The notes: generated by a model not told the origin, from the letters alone. 64,000 nucleotides of DNA from Acanthosepion lycidas (GCA_963932145.1 OZ010593.1:36371411-36435410), one strand, 5' to 3'. Positions 31,940 to 42,263 are shown, counted from the first letter of the stretch. Numbers and translations: made by a program.

Positions 31940-33319
31940 CCACAAAAATGTACTCAGTTTTTGAGTTGCTAAAAATTCTTAATTTTTTTCTTTTTTCATT
32001 CATGAAATATAATTTCATTTAATATTTAATTTAAATTGTTAATCATCTTTGTCAATCCATAAACATTAATATTTAATCATAAATCTTGTTTGGAATTAAA
32101 AAATCACAGAATTTATTGTCATTAAAGAGTGAGTACATTTTGGGGAACACCTAGTATATATACAATCTTACTTATACTTACGTTTTACAACACATAAATA
32201 CGTATCCTCTCACTTTCTCTTTCTCTCATTGTGTCTACCGTCACTTGTTCAGTAATAATCAGTGTTAGCATCAGGTTTCAAAATTAGTGTCGTAATTATG
32301 CACAATCTGTAAAAAGGGAAAAGACGTAAATGGGTTTTATTGTTGCAGTTTGATTGTGATGATTGGTCGATGTAAAAGGAAAGTCTGGTCAAAAAAGAGA
32401 AGAGGAAAGCTTTCTTTGTTACTTGACGCCAACACGTATTTTCTGCGAGAATTGTTTTTGGAATTTTGAAACAATGGAAAGTAAGAGTGGTGATAATGGT
32501 TATGATCCTTCTTGGAAATGCTAACTAAAAATTGGAATTGCTCTCGTGAAATCGAGGTTTGTCTCATTCCAACACACTCAGCTTATCTCTCAAAATCATC
32601 TCCAATTCCTAATGGATTATTTTTTTCCTGAATTATCTGCAAATACAGTCAGATTAAAAACTAAAATATCACTTACAATTATGATAGCGTTTTCAAGAAA
32701 ATGTTTCATTAAGCTCGGGAAAAAAATACCCGAATAAAAAACGAAACCAGATGATAAGAGAGAGATTTGGATTAAGAATTAGCAGAGATATTATTTGGTC
32801 CAGAATTCCTATCAAGAAACGCTATTATTTCGTTAAAGGAAACGCTGATATTATCTGGACACGGATAAGGAGGTAGGAAATAAAACTTGTTCGTCGTGCA
32901 CCTGATAACTATATTATTACGTGGTGAACGCTACTTTTCGAACTGAAATCAGAGGCATAAAGTTTTGTGTCAAGCCAAGCGAGGAAACGGTGTTCGCCCC
33001 TGCATAGAAATAGGTACTATTATAAATACCATTAAGCAGACTTAACGAGAGTTTTAACGACTGCCAGGAGCGATCTCTCTGCAAGAAACGTAGAAGCAGA
33101 GAGCGTGCGGTGATAAACTATTGGGACATATCGACGGTCGATAGAAGACCAATCTATTCGTGACACAGCCGGCTGTGTTAATGGTGAGCCGCGGAAATTT
33201 TATATTGGAGATATCGATGACGTAGCCATGTTTGAATAATGGTTAAATCTGCCATAAAAAAAATTGGGCCTATAATGTAAATTTTTGCGTTTTTCTATAT
33301 ATATATATATACATATATA
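31937..33319. other. Spacer, with a GC-richer patch
   Basis: From 32,930 to 33,240 the base composition is noticeably richer in G and C than the surroundings. No open frame of useful length or known motif is present there. A TA run precedes the element at 33,320. Confidence 0.4.
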
Positions 33320-33700
33320 CAAGGTGAAGTAAAAGTGGCGCCCCCTAGGGATGATTTATTAAAAATATAATTAAAGATGAAAATTATTTACTAGTTATTT
33401 GTTATATGTGTTGTTCAAAATATCCTCCTCCTTTTTCAAAACACATTTTAATTCTGTGCCTGCATGATTCGTTAACACGTCGGAGAATTTCCTCTGTCAA
33501 TTTACTGCATTCATATTTAATTCTTTCTTTAATATCCTCAATAATTATTGGGCCTGTCTGATAAATAACTGATTTCAAATGACCCCACAGAAAAAAAAAA
33601 AATCCAAGAGTGTAAAGTCTGGTGACCTCGGTGACCACTTAACAGAAACTCTACGACCTATCCATTAACTCCTATTTTGCGCAAATTTTGTCTCACCCTG
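33320..33700 (-). mobile_element. Internally deleted Tc1/mariner-superfamily element
   Basis: CAAGGTGAAGTAAAAGTGGC at 33,320 and the reverse complement of the right end (CAGGGTGAGACAAAATTTGC) form imperfect inverted repeats. Between them is only the C-terminal part of a transposase on the minus strand. About 380 bp remain of what would be a 1-2 kb element. The left TA array supplies a TA-rich target. Confidence 0.65.
33402..33638 (-). pseudogene. Transposase C-terminal fragment
   Basis: The minus frame reads FFFFLWGHLKSVIYQT (an A/T-run frameshift just upstream blurs the usual 'LDFFLWG'). A helical stretch DIKERIKYECSKLTEEILRR follows, then KMCFEKGGGYFEQHI at the end. This is the standard C-terminus of mariner-like transposases ('DFFLWG.LK..VY...', 'G..FEH'). 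The catalytic residues upstream are deleted except for a trace of 'SPD' in another frame. Confidence 0.75.
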
Positions 33701-33825
33701 AATATTTAGCTGTTTTAAAAGCGGATTGATAATTTAATTCTTTCGATCAACATGGTCATAGCAAAACAACAGGAAAGAATAAAAAAAAATTTCATTAAAA
33801 CGATAACATCTGAAAGTAAATAACT

Positions 33826-33862
<37 letters not shown>

Positions 33863-34229
33863 TGGATGATGTTCTAACTAGTCCCCTTATGTATAATTAT
33901 TGTTCGTGGGGGGAGGGTCAAAAATTAATAACTTTTAAAATGATCCCCAAATGAGTATTTACAATATGACTGAAATATTTACAATAAAACTAAACAAAAA
34001 CTGTGTTAGTAATAAAAAAACCCCCAAACCATAAATGTGGCAGAAACATCAGTTAACTAGACGAAATCAATGCGGGACTAAGAAAATAAATAAAAACATT
34101 CATTTCTCCAAGCATTCACACAGACACACACAACAACAAATACGAAAAACCACACACACGAAACGAAAGACGCCCCGCATCCACCAGAGAACTGATATCA
34201 CCGACCACCTAACGAGGGAGGGGATGGGG
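33701..34229. other. Spacer with a TA array; possible LINE 3' flank
   Basis: TA array 33,830-33,860. The remainder, A-rich on the + strand with CA-rich parts near 34,110, may include the 3' untranslated end of the minus-strand LINE that follows. The boundary is not visible. Confidence 0.4.
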
Positions 34230-34403
34230 AATTAAACAAAAGAAAAAATAGGGACAGAAATAAAAGGGACCAATGCGCATGCATACCCTAGCTAAGTTTA
34301 CTAGAAAAAAGGGAAAACTAAAGCTTCAAAATACCAAACCTAGTCTAACCTAAAATCTGGGTGGGTTGCCTATGTTCAACCCTGTTAGGACAAAATTCTG
34401 TAC

Positions 34404-35011
34404 CTAACCGACATCCAAATCCCACTCTAGGTCATCCCCTTTCACTCTACACATTCGCGCAAGATTCACCCACCTTTTGCCAAATTCCGATGAGGTGAGC
34501 CGCCGCCTTTCCGTCCTAATCTTGACTTTAAGCTGATGCTTAAAGAACAAGATCAGTTGAGAAGAGGTGAACTTCGCGTCGTCCAAATCACGACTCTCAT
34601 AATCCCTAGTAAGCAACAGAACACATAGTGTTCAGCCTTCGTCAATTGCGGCACCACATTGCTACAAACAGAATTGGCTTCCAGGACAAAGAACTTTCCC
34701 TGCAGCATCCGAACCATGAGGGCTTCAACAAACCTGCACAACGGCACTACCGTCTTGCACTGAAAAAAGGCGTGACCAATGGTCTCGACTTCCCCAGTAC
34801 AGCGACGACAGTTTGGATATTTCTCCAAGCCTGCTGAACAAAGTCTCTTGCCGACCCAGAGGGCCCCACGAATCATCAGCCAGGTGAGTGATGCCTCATC
34901 ATTATTGAGACATTTCAACCCAGGCGCCCAAGGCCATATCGAGCGAGCCTCCTGCTTCGTAAGACCGAGCTCGTCGATCAGATCATCTTGGACGGAGCCC
35001 CTAACTAACAA
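34404..35011 (-). pseudogene. LINE ORF2 C-terminus with Cys/His motif
   Basis: After a frameshift at about 35,005 the minus strand reads GSVQDDLIDELGLTKQEARS, then KYPNCRRCTGEVETIGHAFF and QCK (34,785-34,850). This is a CxxC...H...C arrangement found near the end of many LINE polymerases. A final frame (34,616-34,404) continues with LTRDYESRDLDDAKFTSSQL and ends in EWDLDVG and a stop. I assign it to the same ORF2 by position and orientation. Confidence 0.7.
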
Positions 35012-36098
35012 TTGACAACGCCTGGGCGTCGGAGAGGCCAGCCGTCGTCCGTAAGAGGAGCTTCAAAGCACGATGACATTCGCGGTAGAAGGAGCACTCG
35101 GCACGAGGTCTACAGCCGGCCTCCTCCTCGCACGAGTGCACACTTCTCAGGGATGGGAAATGTATTCGGACATCTTCTTTCCGAAAGGTGCCCACCTCAT
35201 ACAATCCGCGACACATTCGGTCTAGAAAGGTAATGCGAAGCATATATTGACGAATCTCAATGCTAGGCATACCCAGACCGCCCTCAAAGGGATGAAGGCT
35301 ACAGATCTCGCGAGATACGAAAGGGGCCATGTCCCTCCACAAGAAAGAGAACAAGGTCTGGACTAATGACATTAGTCTGGCATACGGGAGTGGAAGCACA
35401 GAGAGTCGACGACTAAAATCGGCAGCAATCGTTCGAATTTTAGATTTTAAATTGCCCCACCAGGTATTTCCCACAACCGCTCCCGTCAGTTCCCTTTGGA
35501 TCGTTAGTAACAGCTGGTCCCGGAAACCCTGATCACCAAAAAGTGAACAGTTCAATTTCCAGTAACCAGCCAATCTAACCTTAGGCTTATCTAAGTTTAC
35601 ACGGACCCGGACAAGCCTATGATCCGTATAAACAATATAATGGAAACTTGGACACCCTAAGAGCCCTACATCGACTCTCCTAACTAAGACTCGGTCCAGG
35701 TAGCTCGCAAGCGTCCCAGGAGTCGAGTTGCCACTAGTTGTCCAAGTCCATGCTACCTCCCGAGGGTGTTCATTCCGGAACCTATCGACAAGATCAAACT
35801 CATCGATAAAGTCCCGAAATGGTTTCACATCCGGGTTGTTAGTACCTTGTTTATACCCTATACGATCTATATCGGGATCAAGGGCGGCATTCCAATCCCC
35901 CGCTAGAACTACCCGACGAGACGTCGTCAAGAACGGCGCGATCTGCCGAAACAAAGCAGGCCGCTCGGAATGGGCATTGGGCGCATAAACCCCAATGAGA
36001 TGTAGAACCTTATCCTTTATGGTAACATCCAGCACGCAAAGTCTGCCCGCCGGATCCGCGAAGACAAGGGTACAAGCAGCCTTCAAAGACTTGCTCAC
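35001..36098 (-). pseudogene. LINE ORF2: endonuclease fused to post-RT region, RT deleted
   Basis: 365 open codons. The first half continues the endonuclease: VLHLIGVYAPN, VVLAGDWNAALDPDIDR (metal-binding Asp/Asn), SYLDRVLV and YTDHRLV (normally 'SDH', the catalytic Asp-His pair). Near residue 225, KSKIRTIAADFSRRL is followed at once by LSVLPLPYARLMSLVQTLFS and FLWRDMAPFVSREICSLHP, then FEGGLGMPS. In full-length relatives several hundred residues of RT, including the YxDD palm, lie between these parts. The frame is uninterrupted across the junction. The result is an endonuclease-plus-C-terminus protein without polymerase. Confidence 0.82.
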
Positions 36099-36310
36099 TA
36101 GCCAAAGACACCCCTCGAACGACCATCAAAACAGGCTGAATAAAGGGCGAACCCCTTAGACAGTATGTCCTCACGATCATGAGAAGAAAAACGGGTCTCT
36201 TGTATACAACATACATTCATCCCGAGGCGCTGAAGGTCACGAGTAAGCCTCGCCCTGCGAGACTCGGACTTCAGGCCCCGGACATTTAAACTGGCTAACC
36301 AGAGAGCCAT
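36098..36310 (-). pseudogene. LINE ORF2 start: AP-endonuclease, N-terminal part
   Basis: MALWLASLNVRGLKSESRR opens the frame directly after ORF1. Then MNVCCIQETRF follows, with the conserved 'QET' Glu of the AP-endonuclease fold (phosphodiesterase used for target-primed reverse transcription). The frame ends after about 70 codons at a one-base shift; the protein continues in the frame of the next entry. The start at 36,310 is chosen because it precedes the first conserved residues and fits LINE ORF2 beginnings. Confidence 0.8.
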
Positions 36311-36319
36311 CGTGAAGCC

Positions 36320-38123
36320 GATTAGGGTTGTCCTTCAGGATAGAACATGGCTGGGGTAAGGACACCGACAGCTCGTCCCATAGATCCAGAATCCATCTCA
36401 CTTTCGACGGAATCATCCTGAGACAAGCCGCCGATGTCCGAAGTGTAAGTTAATTTCAGAGCCCTATAAAGGGATGGGTGAACGAAAACGGGGACCCTTT
36501 CTTTAAGTTTTTGATTCGCATCATCAGATTCAGGGTCTAGAAGATAGGCAGTTGGGGGCACCATTTTGAGCGACGACTGGGCCTCCTCTATCATGCCCCA
36601 AATCTCCCGCGTGCCCAGGCCAGTTCGAATCACCGTCAGAATTCTCTGAGCAGAGGGAAAATTATCCGGATTTTCGATGTCCACGCCATTTATTTGCTTA
36701 AAGTTCCACAGAACTTTCAGATCCTTCGGGTTTCGCGAACACCCTTTCTGCCTGGTCCCGGGATACGCGGCAGACGTCTTCCCCTGGGATATAAGGTGGT
36801 TTGGATTTTTTTTCTTTTTGTCAGTCACAGTTTGTGGCTCTGGACTTCTGCCCCTTTTTTATGAGGTGACTGAATCGGTGTTGCCATAGGTGTGATGTTA
36901 GGTGTAGTTGATGGAGTCCAACCAGTAGGTGTCCTCACTGGGGAAGGTTTAGGGGAATGCTGTGTTTTGACAGGAGAGTTTGACAGAGATTTGGGCGGAG
37001 GTGTCTTGGTGAATTTTGTTTTAGATGAAGGAGGGGAAGACGGGGCAGAGGATAGGGGGCCCGGTGCCCCCAGCGATTTTTGTTTTTTTCCCCGCTTAGC
37101 CTCCAATTTATCCTTCTCCTTAACCACACTTGTGGCAGGCGTTGGTGTCGGGGGTAATGTGGGTCTGGGCCCAACCGGGGGATTTTCTTCACCGGTCCGC
37201 CTCGCAGCTAGGCCCATTACTGGCGCCGCGGATTTTAACTTCTCGGCCAAGGGGGGATTTTGGTCGCCAGCGACCGGAACTTCAGGGGCCTTCTTTCCTG
37301 GGCAGGAGGAGGAAAGGTGACCAGTCTCTCCACACCTCCAGTAAGTTGGTCTTCTACCGGTCAATATGACCGGCATTTTCCGGTCGCCATACTCCAAACA
37401 GTTGGGGACGGACTTGAAGGCCTTCTGGTCGAGCATAATATCAAAAGTCCATCCCCCGTTCAAATTGTCGGAGAGAGCCCCTAAAATTTGGCCGAACTGC
37501 ATAAAAAATGCAGCCAGAAGCTCTCCCGAAATTTGAGGAGGAAGCTCAAAAACGGCCACCCTTGTCCGCTTTCTGCTTTCATACTCTTAAAATGAAATCC
37601 TTTGTAATTAATTCTTTTTTTGCCATGGCTAGGCAATCTTCTCGGGTGGGTAGCAGAATGTCCCACATGAAGAACCCTGTAACCTTAATTACTCTTTGGG
37701 GTTTTATCCCCAGGGACAAAAGTGATTTAATCACGGTGTCTTTTGTGGAGCGACAAATCTTTTTCGTTTTCTTATCGACCACAAAAACGGTCACCATTCG
37801 TTTTGCGAACACATCGAGTTCCTGGACAATATCGACGAACCCATCTTTATTAAAAAGATGGGCGTACCCCTTCGCCTTATCCAAGAAATCCGCCATGTTC
37901 AGAATACAACTTGGTGCGGACTTCCAGCATGAGGGCAATTCCTCGGCCGTCTTCTTTTGTGGCTCCTTTGGCACCTCGTCATTCTTTCTAGTATCTCCTT
38001 TCTTGGAGCTACTAGCCCGTTCTACATTTGGGCTATCATCAGCCCGCTTTTTCGCTGATTTATCAGGCGGGTCGGCTGCAAAAGGTCCTTTTTGACATCT
38101 GACCGACTGGCACCGTCGGCCAT
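36320..38123 (-). pseudogene. LINE ORF1 (gag-like, zinc-knuckle-type)
   Basis: ATG at 38,123 opens MADGASRSD, with a frameshift soon after. A Lys/Asp-rich segment leads to MADFLDKAKGYAHLF (37,895) and an RRM-like alternating region ending near 37,560. The next frame begins near AVFELPPQISGELLAAFFMQ and reaches YWRCGETGHLSSSCPGKK at 37,305-37,350. This is a CX2CX4HX4C zinc knuckle whose first Cys is replaced by Tyr. A Pro/Ser/Thr/Lys-rich region follows. The C-terminal part (36,828-36,322) carries NFKQINGVDIENPDNFPSAQ. ORF1 proteins of LINEs bind the RNA. Frameshifts break it in at least two places, so no functional protein is expected. Confidence 0.7.
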
Positions 38124-38495
38124 ATTGAAATGGAAGTGGAGACTACCACCTGCGGGTCTTTGAATTTATCCTCAGATTTAGGGAAAGGAGTATGGGGAAG
38201 GTAAAAAAAAAAGAAAATAAACAAATAAGGAAAACATGGATGCACCAGTAAATTAAAAGGAAACAAGGACAATAAACTTTTTTTTAAAATAAATGCAATG
38301 GGGAAACTAAAAGAACAATAAAAGACAAACTATATTAACAAAAATTAGACAGGAAAAAAAAAATTTAAAAAATGGCGCCCAAAGGCAGCCGAAAATAAAA
38401 ACAAAAACAGAAACTCCTTTCTTTTTTTTTTAAAAATTCAAAAACAAATACACAAAAAAAAAGAAAAAGTCTGGTTTAAAAACAGAAAAAAAAAG

Positions 38496-38775
38496 GTTTG
38501 CGGCCGAAGCCGCTAAAGAATATAATTTAAATGCAAAAGAAAAACAAACTAGTCAAACCAAAAAGAAAGAATGCGACCGAAGTCGCTAATAAAAGAAGGT
38601 GCATATAAAATAAAAGCAAAAAAAACAAAAACTTTCTTTTTCTTTCTTACACTGTACTATTTTTTTTTTAAAACAACTAGAAAGAAATAAACAGAAAAAA
38701 TAAAAAAGCAGTCGTCCGGTAAGACAGTGTCAAACCGGACTAAAATAAAAAAAATATGCGGGCCGAAGCCCAAAA
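38496..38775 (-). other. Series of C(UUCG)G hairpins in the LINE leader
   Basis: In the sense (minus) strand three short hairpins share the loop TTCG closed by C-G: GGGC-TTCG-GCCC (38,771-38,760), GCGAC-TTCG-GTCGC (38,586-38,573) and GCGGC-TTCG-GCCGC (38,513-38,500). The stems differ but remain fully paired. A fourth hairpin, with 7-bp stem GTCCGGT/ACCGGAC, lies at 38,714-38,740. All sit in a U-rich context upstream of ORF1. C(UUCG)G is an exceptionally stable RNA tetraloop (established knowledge). Function is unknown. Confidence 0.7.
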
Positions 38776-38939
38776 ATAAAACAAACAAAAGAAATAGAAG
38801 AATAAAAAAATAAAACTTAAAAAATGACTTAACAGAAAAAGACTTGGTGTGTCGTATGAAGTTGTCGATCAATAAAGTTTGTCAAGCAAAACCTCGTGGG
38901 TCACAAAAAACAGGTTCGTCGCACACAAAGAAAACAATT

Positions 38940-39007
38940 AGAAGTCGTAGTGGTAGGACTGAAAAATCTGACTAAATCACCCTGTCTCTCTCTATCACTC
39001 TCCTATA
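38940..39007 (-). repeat. Partial LTR remnant at the 3' side
   Basis: CTCTATAGGAGAGTGATAGA and, further on, CCTACCACTAC correspond in order to CTCTATAGGAGAGTGACAGA and CGTACCACTAC in the LTR at 42,256-42,517. The copy is short and diverged. Confidence 0.5.
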
Positions 39008-39049
39008 GAGAAAAAAATAAAATAAATAAAACTGTTAATACTTTTTCCT

Positions 39050-39654
39050 CTTGGGATTTATTGTTTCTCAGCTGGAAGTAGAGATCTTGATGCGTGAGCC
39101 ACAGCTTTTCGCGAACCGTCTGGCAATTTATGCAGAATTCAAGCACCAATGTCGTACGAGCTTGCATCACTTGCGACTACGATGTCGAGACTAGGGTCGT
39201 AATGGGTGAGGGAGAGGTCTGAAGTAAGAGTTTTCTTGATCTTCTCGAATGCGTGTTGGCATTCCGGGGTCCATGACCATGGTTTGTCCTTTTTTAAAAG
39301 TTGGTTTAGAGGACCTCTCAAATTTGGCATGTTCTTAATGAACCCTTGGTAAAAGTTAGCTAGGCTGAAGAAGCTTTGTAACGTTTGACCGTTATCTGGG
39401 GCCGGCATGTTTTTGATCGTGTTGGCTCTTTCTGGATCCGACCGACGCCCATCTTTATTTATAATGTGACCTAAGTATTTGATCTCTGGTAAGAAAAAGT
39501 CACACTTTTCCTCCTTAACCTTAAATCCGTATTCTTGTATCTTTTCGAATACGTTTATTATATGGTTCCGGTGCTCTGCCGTAGTTTTACTAGTAACTAG
39601 TATATCATCCAAATAGGCTGTTGCGTAGTCAAGATCGCCCAGCATGGCATCCAT
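39050..39654 (-). pseudogene. pol: RT palm and RNase H start (Mag-like element)
   Basis: MDAMLGDLDYATAYLDDILV contains the catalytic YLDD. It continues with the thumb region (KCDFFLPEIKYLGHIIN) and the connection (LANFYQGFIKNM, then FEKIKKTLTSDL). The first RNase H Asp is in VVASDASSYDIGA. A stop follows, and then HKLPDGSRKAVAHASRSLL continues RNase H to about 39,060. After that the similarity stops and LTR-like sequence begins near 39,007, so integrase is deleted. Confidence 0.85.
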
Positions 39655-39712
39655 GACCTGCTGGAAAATTGCAGGCGCAACCTTTACTCAGTCTGTTGTA
39701 TTTGTACAACCC

Positions 39713-40492
39713 TCAATGGGTGTTTATGCAGAGTAATTTGGAACTTTCTTCTTCCACTTCTATCTGAAGGTATGCGTCCGAGAGGTCGATTTTAGAAAAA
39801 AAAAATTCCACCATTGAGTTTATTGAAAATTTCTTCAGGGCTTGGGAGAGGATAGTGGTGATCTTGCAAGGCATCGTTGTGGAAAAATCTGCGCATACTC
39901 GTATTTGATTGGACTTTTTTTTTACGTAGACCGTAGGTTCTGTCCACTCGCTGAAATCTGTTTTTGACAGAATACCTGCTTGTTTGAGTCTATCTAACTC
40001 TCTATTGATTTGTTCTAGAGCAGCAAAAGGGACATTCCGTTTCTTTTTGAATACCGGTTGTGCACCGTCCTTCACCTTGAACTTAGCTTTCATTTTAGTA
40101 CATTTCCCAAGGCCGCCAGAAAAAACCTGGGGAAATTGTTGTTTGAGTTCCTTTTTTAGATTTACCAAATTGGACGTTGTACTTTGTATCTTGCGACAAA
40201 ATGTACTCATTGGGCAATCCCAAAGATTGAATTTTTCTATCCAATCAGTTCCAAATAAGTTGTCTGAAGTTTTTAATACGTAGGATTTGAGCTTTTTGGT
40301 AACTCCATTTAGTGTTACTGTAAGTATTACCTCGCCTAAAATGTTAATATTTTCGCCAGTTACGGATTTTGCTGTTTTATCCGTTTTTAATAAAGTCGGC
40401 TTGTTCAATTTTCGCCAAGTACGCCAGTTAATGGTTGAAATATCAGAACCCGCTTCAAGCTTGAATTTAATGGAATTATTGAAAATATCCAC
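39713..40492 (-). pseudogene. pol: protease and first part of RT (Mag-like element)
   Basis: Near the start, FKLEAGSDISTINW stands where aspartic proteases of Ty3/Gypsy elements have a DTGSD-type active site, so the catalytic Asp reads Glu. LFGTDWIEKFNLW marks the protease end. The RT fingers follow: AQPVFKKKRNVPFAALEQIN, LKQAGILSKTDFSEWTEPTV, IRVCADFSTT, and FSKIDLSDAYLQIEV with the first catalytic Asp intact. The frame ends at 39,713 and RT resumes in another frame. Confidence 0.82.
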
Positions 40493-40593
40493 AGTTACAT
40501 ATTTTCTTAAATTCCTATAAAAAATATTGTCAGATTGAGCTTGCCTAATTTTATTTTTGGGTTTTCTCGTTCTTTTGGCGTACCAGAAGGAAG

Positions 40594-41670
40594 TTAAATA
40601 TGACCACTTTTATTGCAATTTTTGCAATATATTTTGTTCTTAACTGGACAGAATTTCATCCAATGCCATTTACCACAATGGTAACATGGTCTGGGCGGTT
40701 TATTTAACCTATTTAGGTTTTGGTTACTGCGGAATTTAGGATATGAGATTTGCCTTTTGTCTTTTTGAGGGGAATAGGATGTAGTCTTGCTTCTGATTTT
40801 ATTAATCTGAGTCACACCTGATTCCTCGATAGTGTTTGAGTCACGCTTTACAGATATTACTCTTTGACAGTCCTCTGCCAGTTTCTGGAGAGTTAATCCT
40901 TGTTCGTTCTCAAGCTTAATCAGTACCCGTCGTCTGACTTCGGCGTCTTCTGCAGATACTAGACCTCGTGCGAAAATTAAGCACTTAAAATCATCGGCAG
41001 TCAGTTCGGCTCGTTTAAAATCAGCACATAGCTTGTTCACCGATGCTGCAAACGTTAGAAAATCTTGCTGGTTGTCTTTGACTGTGTTCAGGCATTTCCA
41101 ACGTTTGTGGAACAAGGTTGTGTTATGCCCGAATAATTCCGATAGGAGCTTAATCGTCTCTGAAAAATCCAAGTCAGTCGATTTCTTGGGTAGTATGAAG
41201 TCTACGAACCTACTATGTTCTGTAGTTCCCAGTTTTCTCAATAGTAGACATACCTTTTTTTTACTGGGCCATTGTTCACAGTCTACGTTGAAAATATCTT
41301 CGTAGCGCCTGTAAAAAGCCTGGAACGTTTTGTCTTCCTCTGGTACGTATCCAAAGGTTTCCATTGAATTGTAGATTATACTCTGGGAGAATATTGTATC
41401 TTTTTCAGAGTTTGAGCCTTTTAATGCATTTACGAGTAATTCTTTAAGTTGTTTCTGTTGTAGTTCAGCATTCTGAAGCGTAATCTTTTTGAATTCCATT
41501 TGCTGTTTATGTAAATCCAAAAATAGTTGTTGTTGTCTTTCTTCTGATTTTCGTTGCTGGTCCAAATTTAGTTTTAACATTTGGGCAAATACTTTTTGCA
41601 AATCTTCCATATTTAGAAATGACAGCGCTTTTTTGTTGCTTTGAAACACGTGTACTAAGAGGAGGTACAC
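40594..41670 (-). pseudogene. gag of the Mag-like element
   Basis: Likely start MEDLQKVFAQMLKLNLDQQ (Met at about 41,610; an upstream extension of the open frame is non-coding leader). A Gln-rich coiled-coil region (residues 10-60) precedes a capsid-like domain (FGYVPEEDKTFQAFYRRYED, then LLRKLGTTEHSRFVDFILP). A nucleocapsid-like end carries CYHCGKWHWMKFC (a CX2CX3HX4C knuckle) and CKNCNKSGHI, where the second knuckle is cut off by a frameshift. About 340 codons are open, unusually long for this window. The fusion to pol by frameshift may be original or damage; I cannot tell. Confidence 0.8.
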
Positions 41671-42100
41671 AAAAAAATCTTGATAGATTTGTTCCTTGTT
41701 TTTTTACAGAAAAAAAATGGACAGACAATAGTTAAACTAAACTAATTATGTGTGTTTAATTTAAATTTTTCGATAGTTTTTTTCCGAAAACTTGAGTATA
41801 ATGGTAGTACTTGATCTTGTGTTGTCAGTTTTTTCTACGAACAACTGTTTTTTTTCTGCGTGTGTGGGTGTGTAAAAAATCGTTCTTGTATTGGACAGAC
41901 TTAAATATTCCGTAGTTGTCGAATCGCTAGTTTGTCAATGGCGTTTGGTATTGGAATATATGTAGACGCTGGGTGTTTAACTTTTAAATCGCTAATGTAT
42001 TAATACCAGCTTAATTTCACGTTCAACACTGCTGTGGGAACGCGTGGAGTTTGTGTATTTTTCGAGTACTGTCGCTATTGATACGGTGAGAACGAAATTC
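41671..42100 (-). other. Leader between primer site and gag
   Basis: AT-rich untranslated leader of the Mag-like element. No coding signal in it is convincing. Confidence 0.5.
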
Positions 42101-42263
42101 TCGAATCTTCTCTGTCGCCACTGTTGTAGGACTGGCATGGTATTGCGGTTTTTCGACGTGAATGCGTTTCTAAAATTCTTCGTCGACCCAGATGTGGGAT
42201 TGGTAAGATATTTAGGTTTTGCCGTAAGTGCGTTTCTAGAATCCTCGTCGCCACTGATGTGGG
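42101..42263 (-). repeat. Triplicated primer-binding-site-like leader segment
   Basis: Three tandem, diverged copies spaced about 67-70 bp lie just inside the LTR. In sense: CAGTGGCGACGAGGATTCTA (42,256-42,237), CTGGGTCGACGAAGAATTTT (42,193-42,172) and CAGTGGCGACAGAGAAGATT (about 42,124-42,104). Only the first is adjacent to the LTR. Confidence 0.6.

Larger units (their letters stand above)
34230..38880 (-). mobile_element. Tx1/L1-like LINE lacking the RT core
   Basis: Reading on the minus strand: a U-rich leader with stable hairpins (38,880-38,124), ORF1 with a zinc-knuckle-like motif (38,123-36,320), ORF2 with AP-endonuclease joined directly to the post-RT region (36,310-35,001), a C-terminal Cys/His region (35,011-34,553) and an end near 34,404. 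Sequence downstream to about 34,230 is probably the 3' UTR. Base composition is much less AT-rich than the surroundings. The AP-endonuclease and C-terminal strings resemble the Tx1/L1 group, but the clade is not certain. Confidence 0.75.

Noticed and set aside
36892-37320. 142-codon Gly/Val-rich + frame opposite the LINE ORF1
   Set aside because: Antisense shadow of the Pro-rich ORF1 segment.
37508-38095. 195-codon + frame
   Set aside because: Antisense to ORF1 of the minus-strand LINE; no independent motif.
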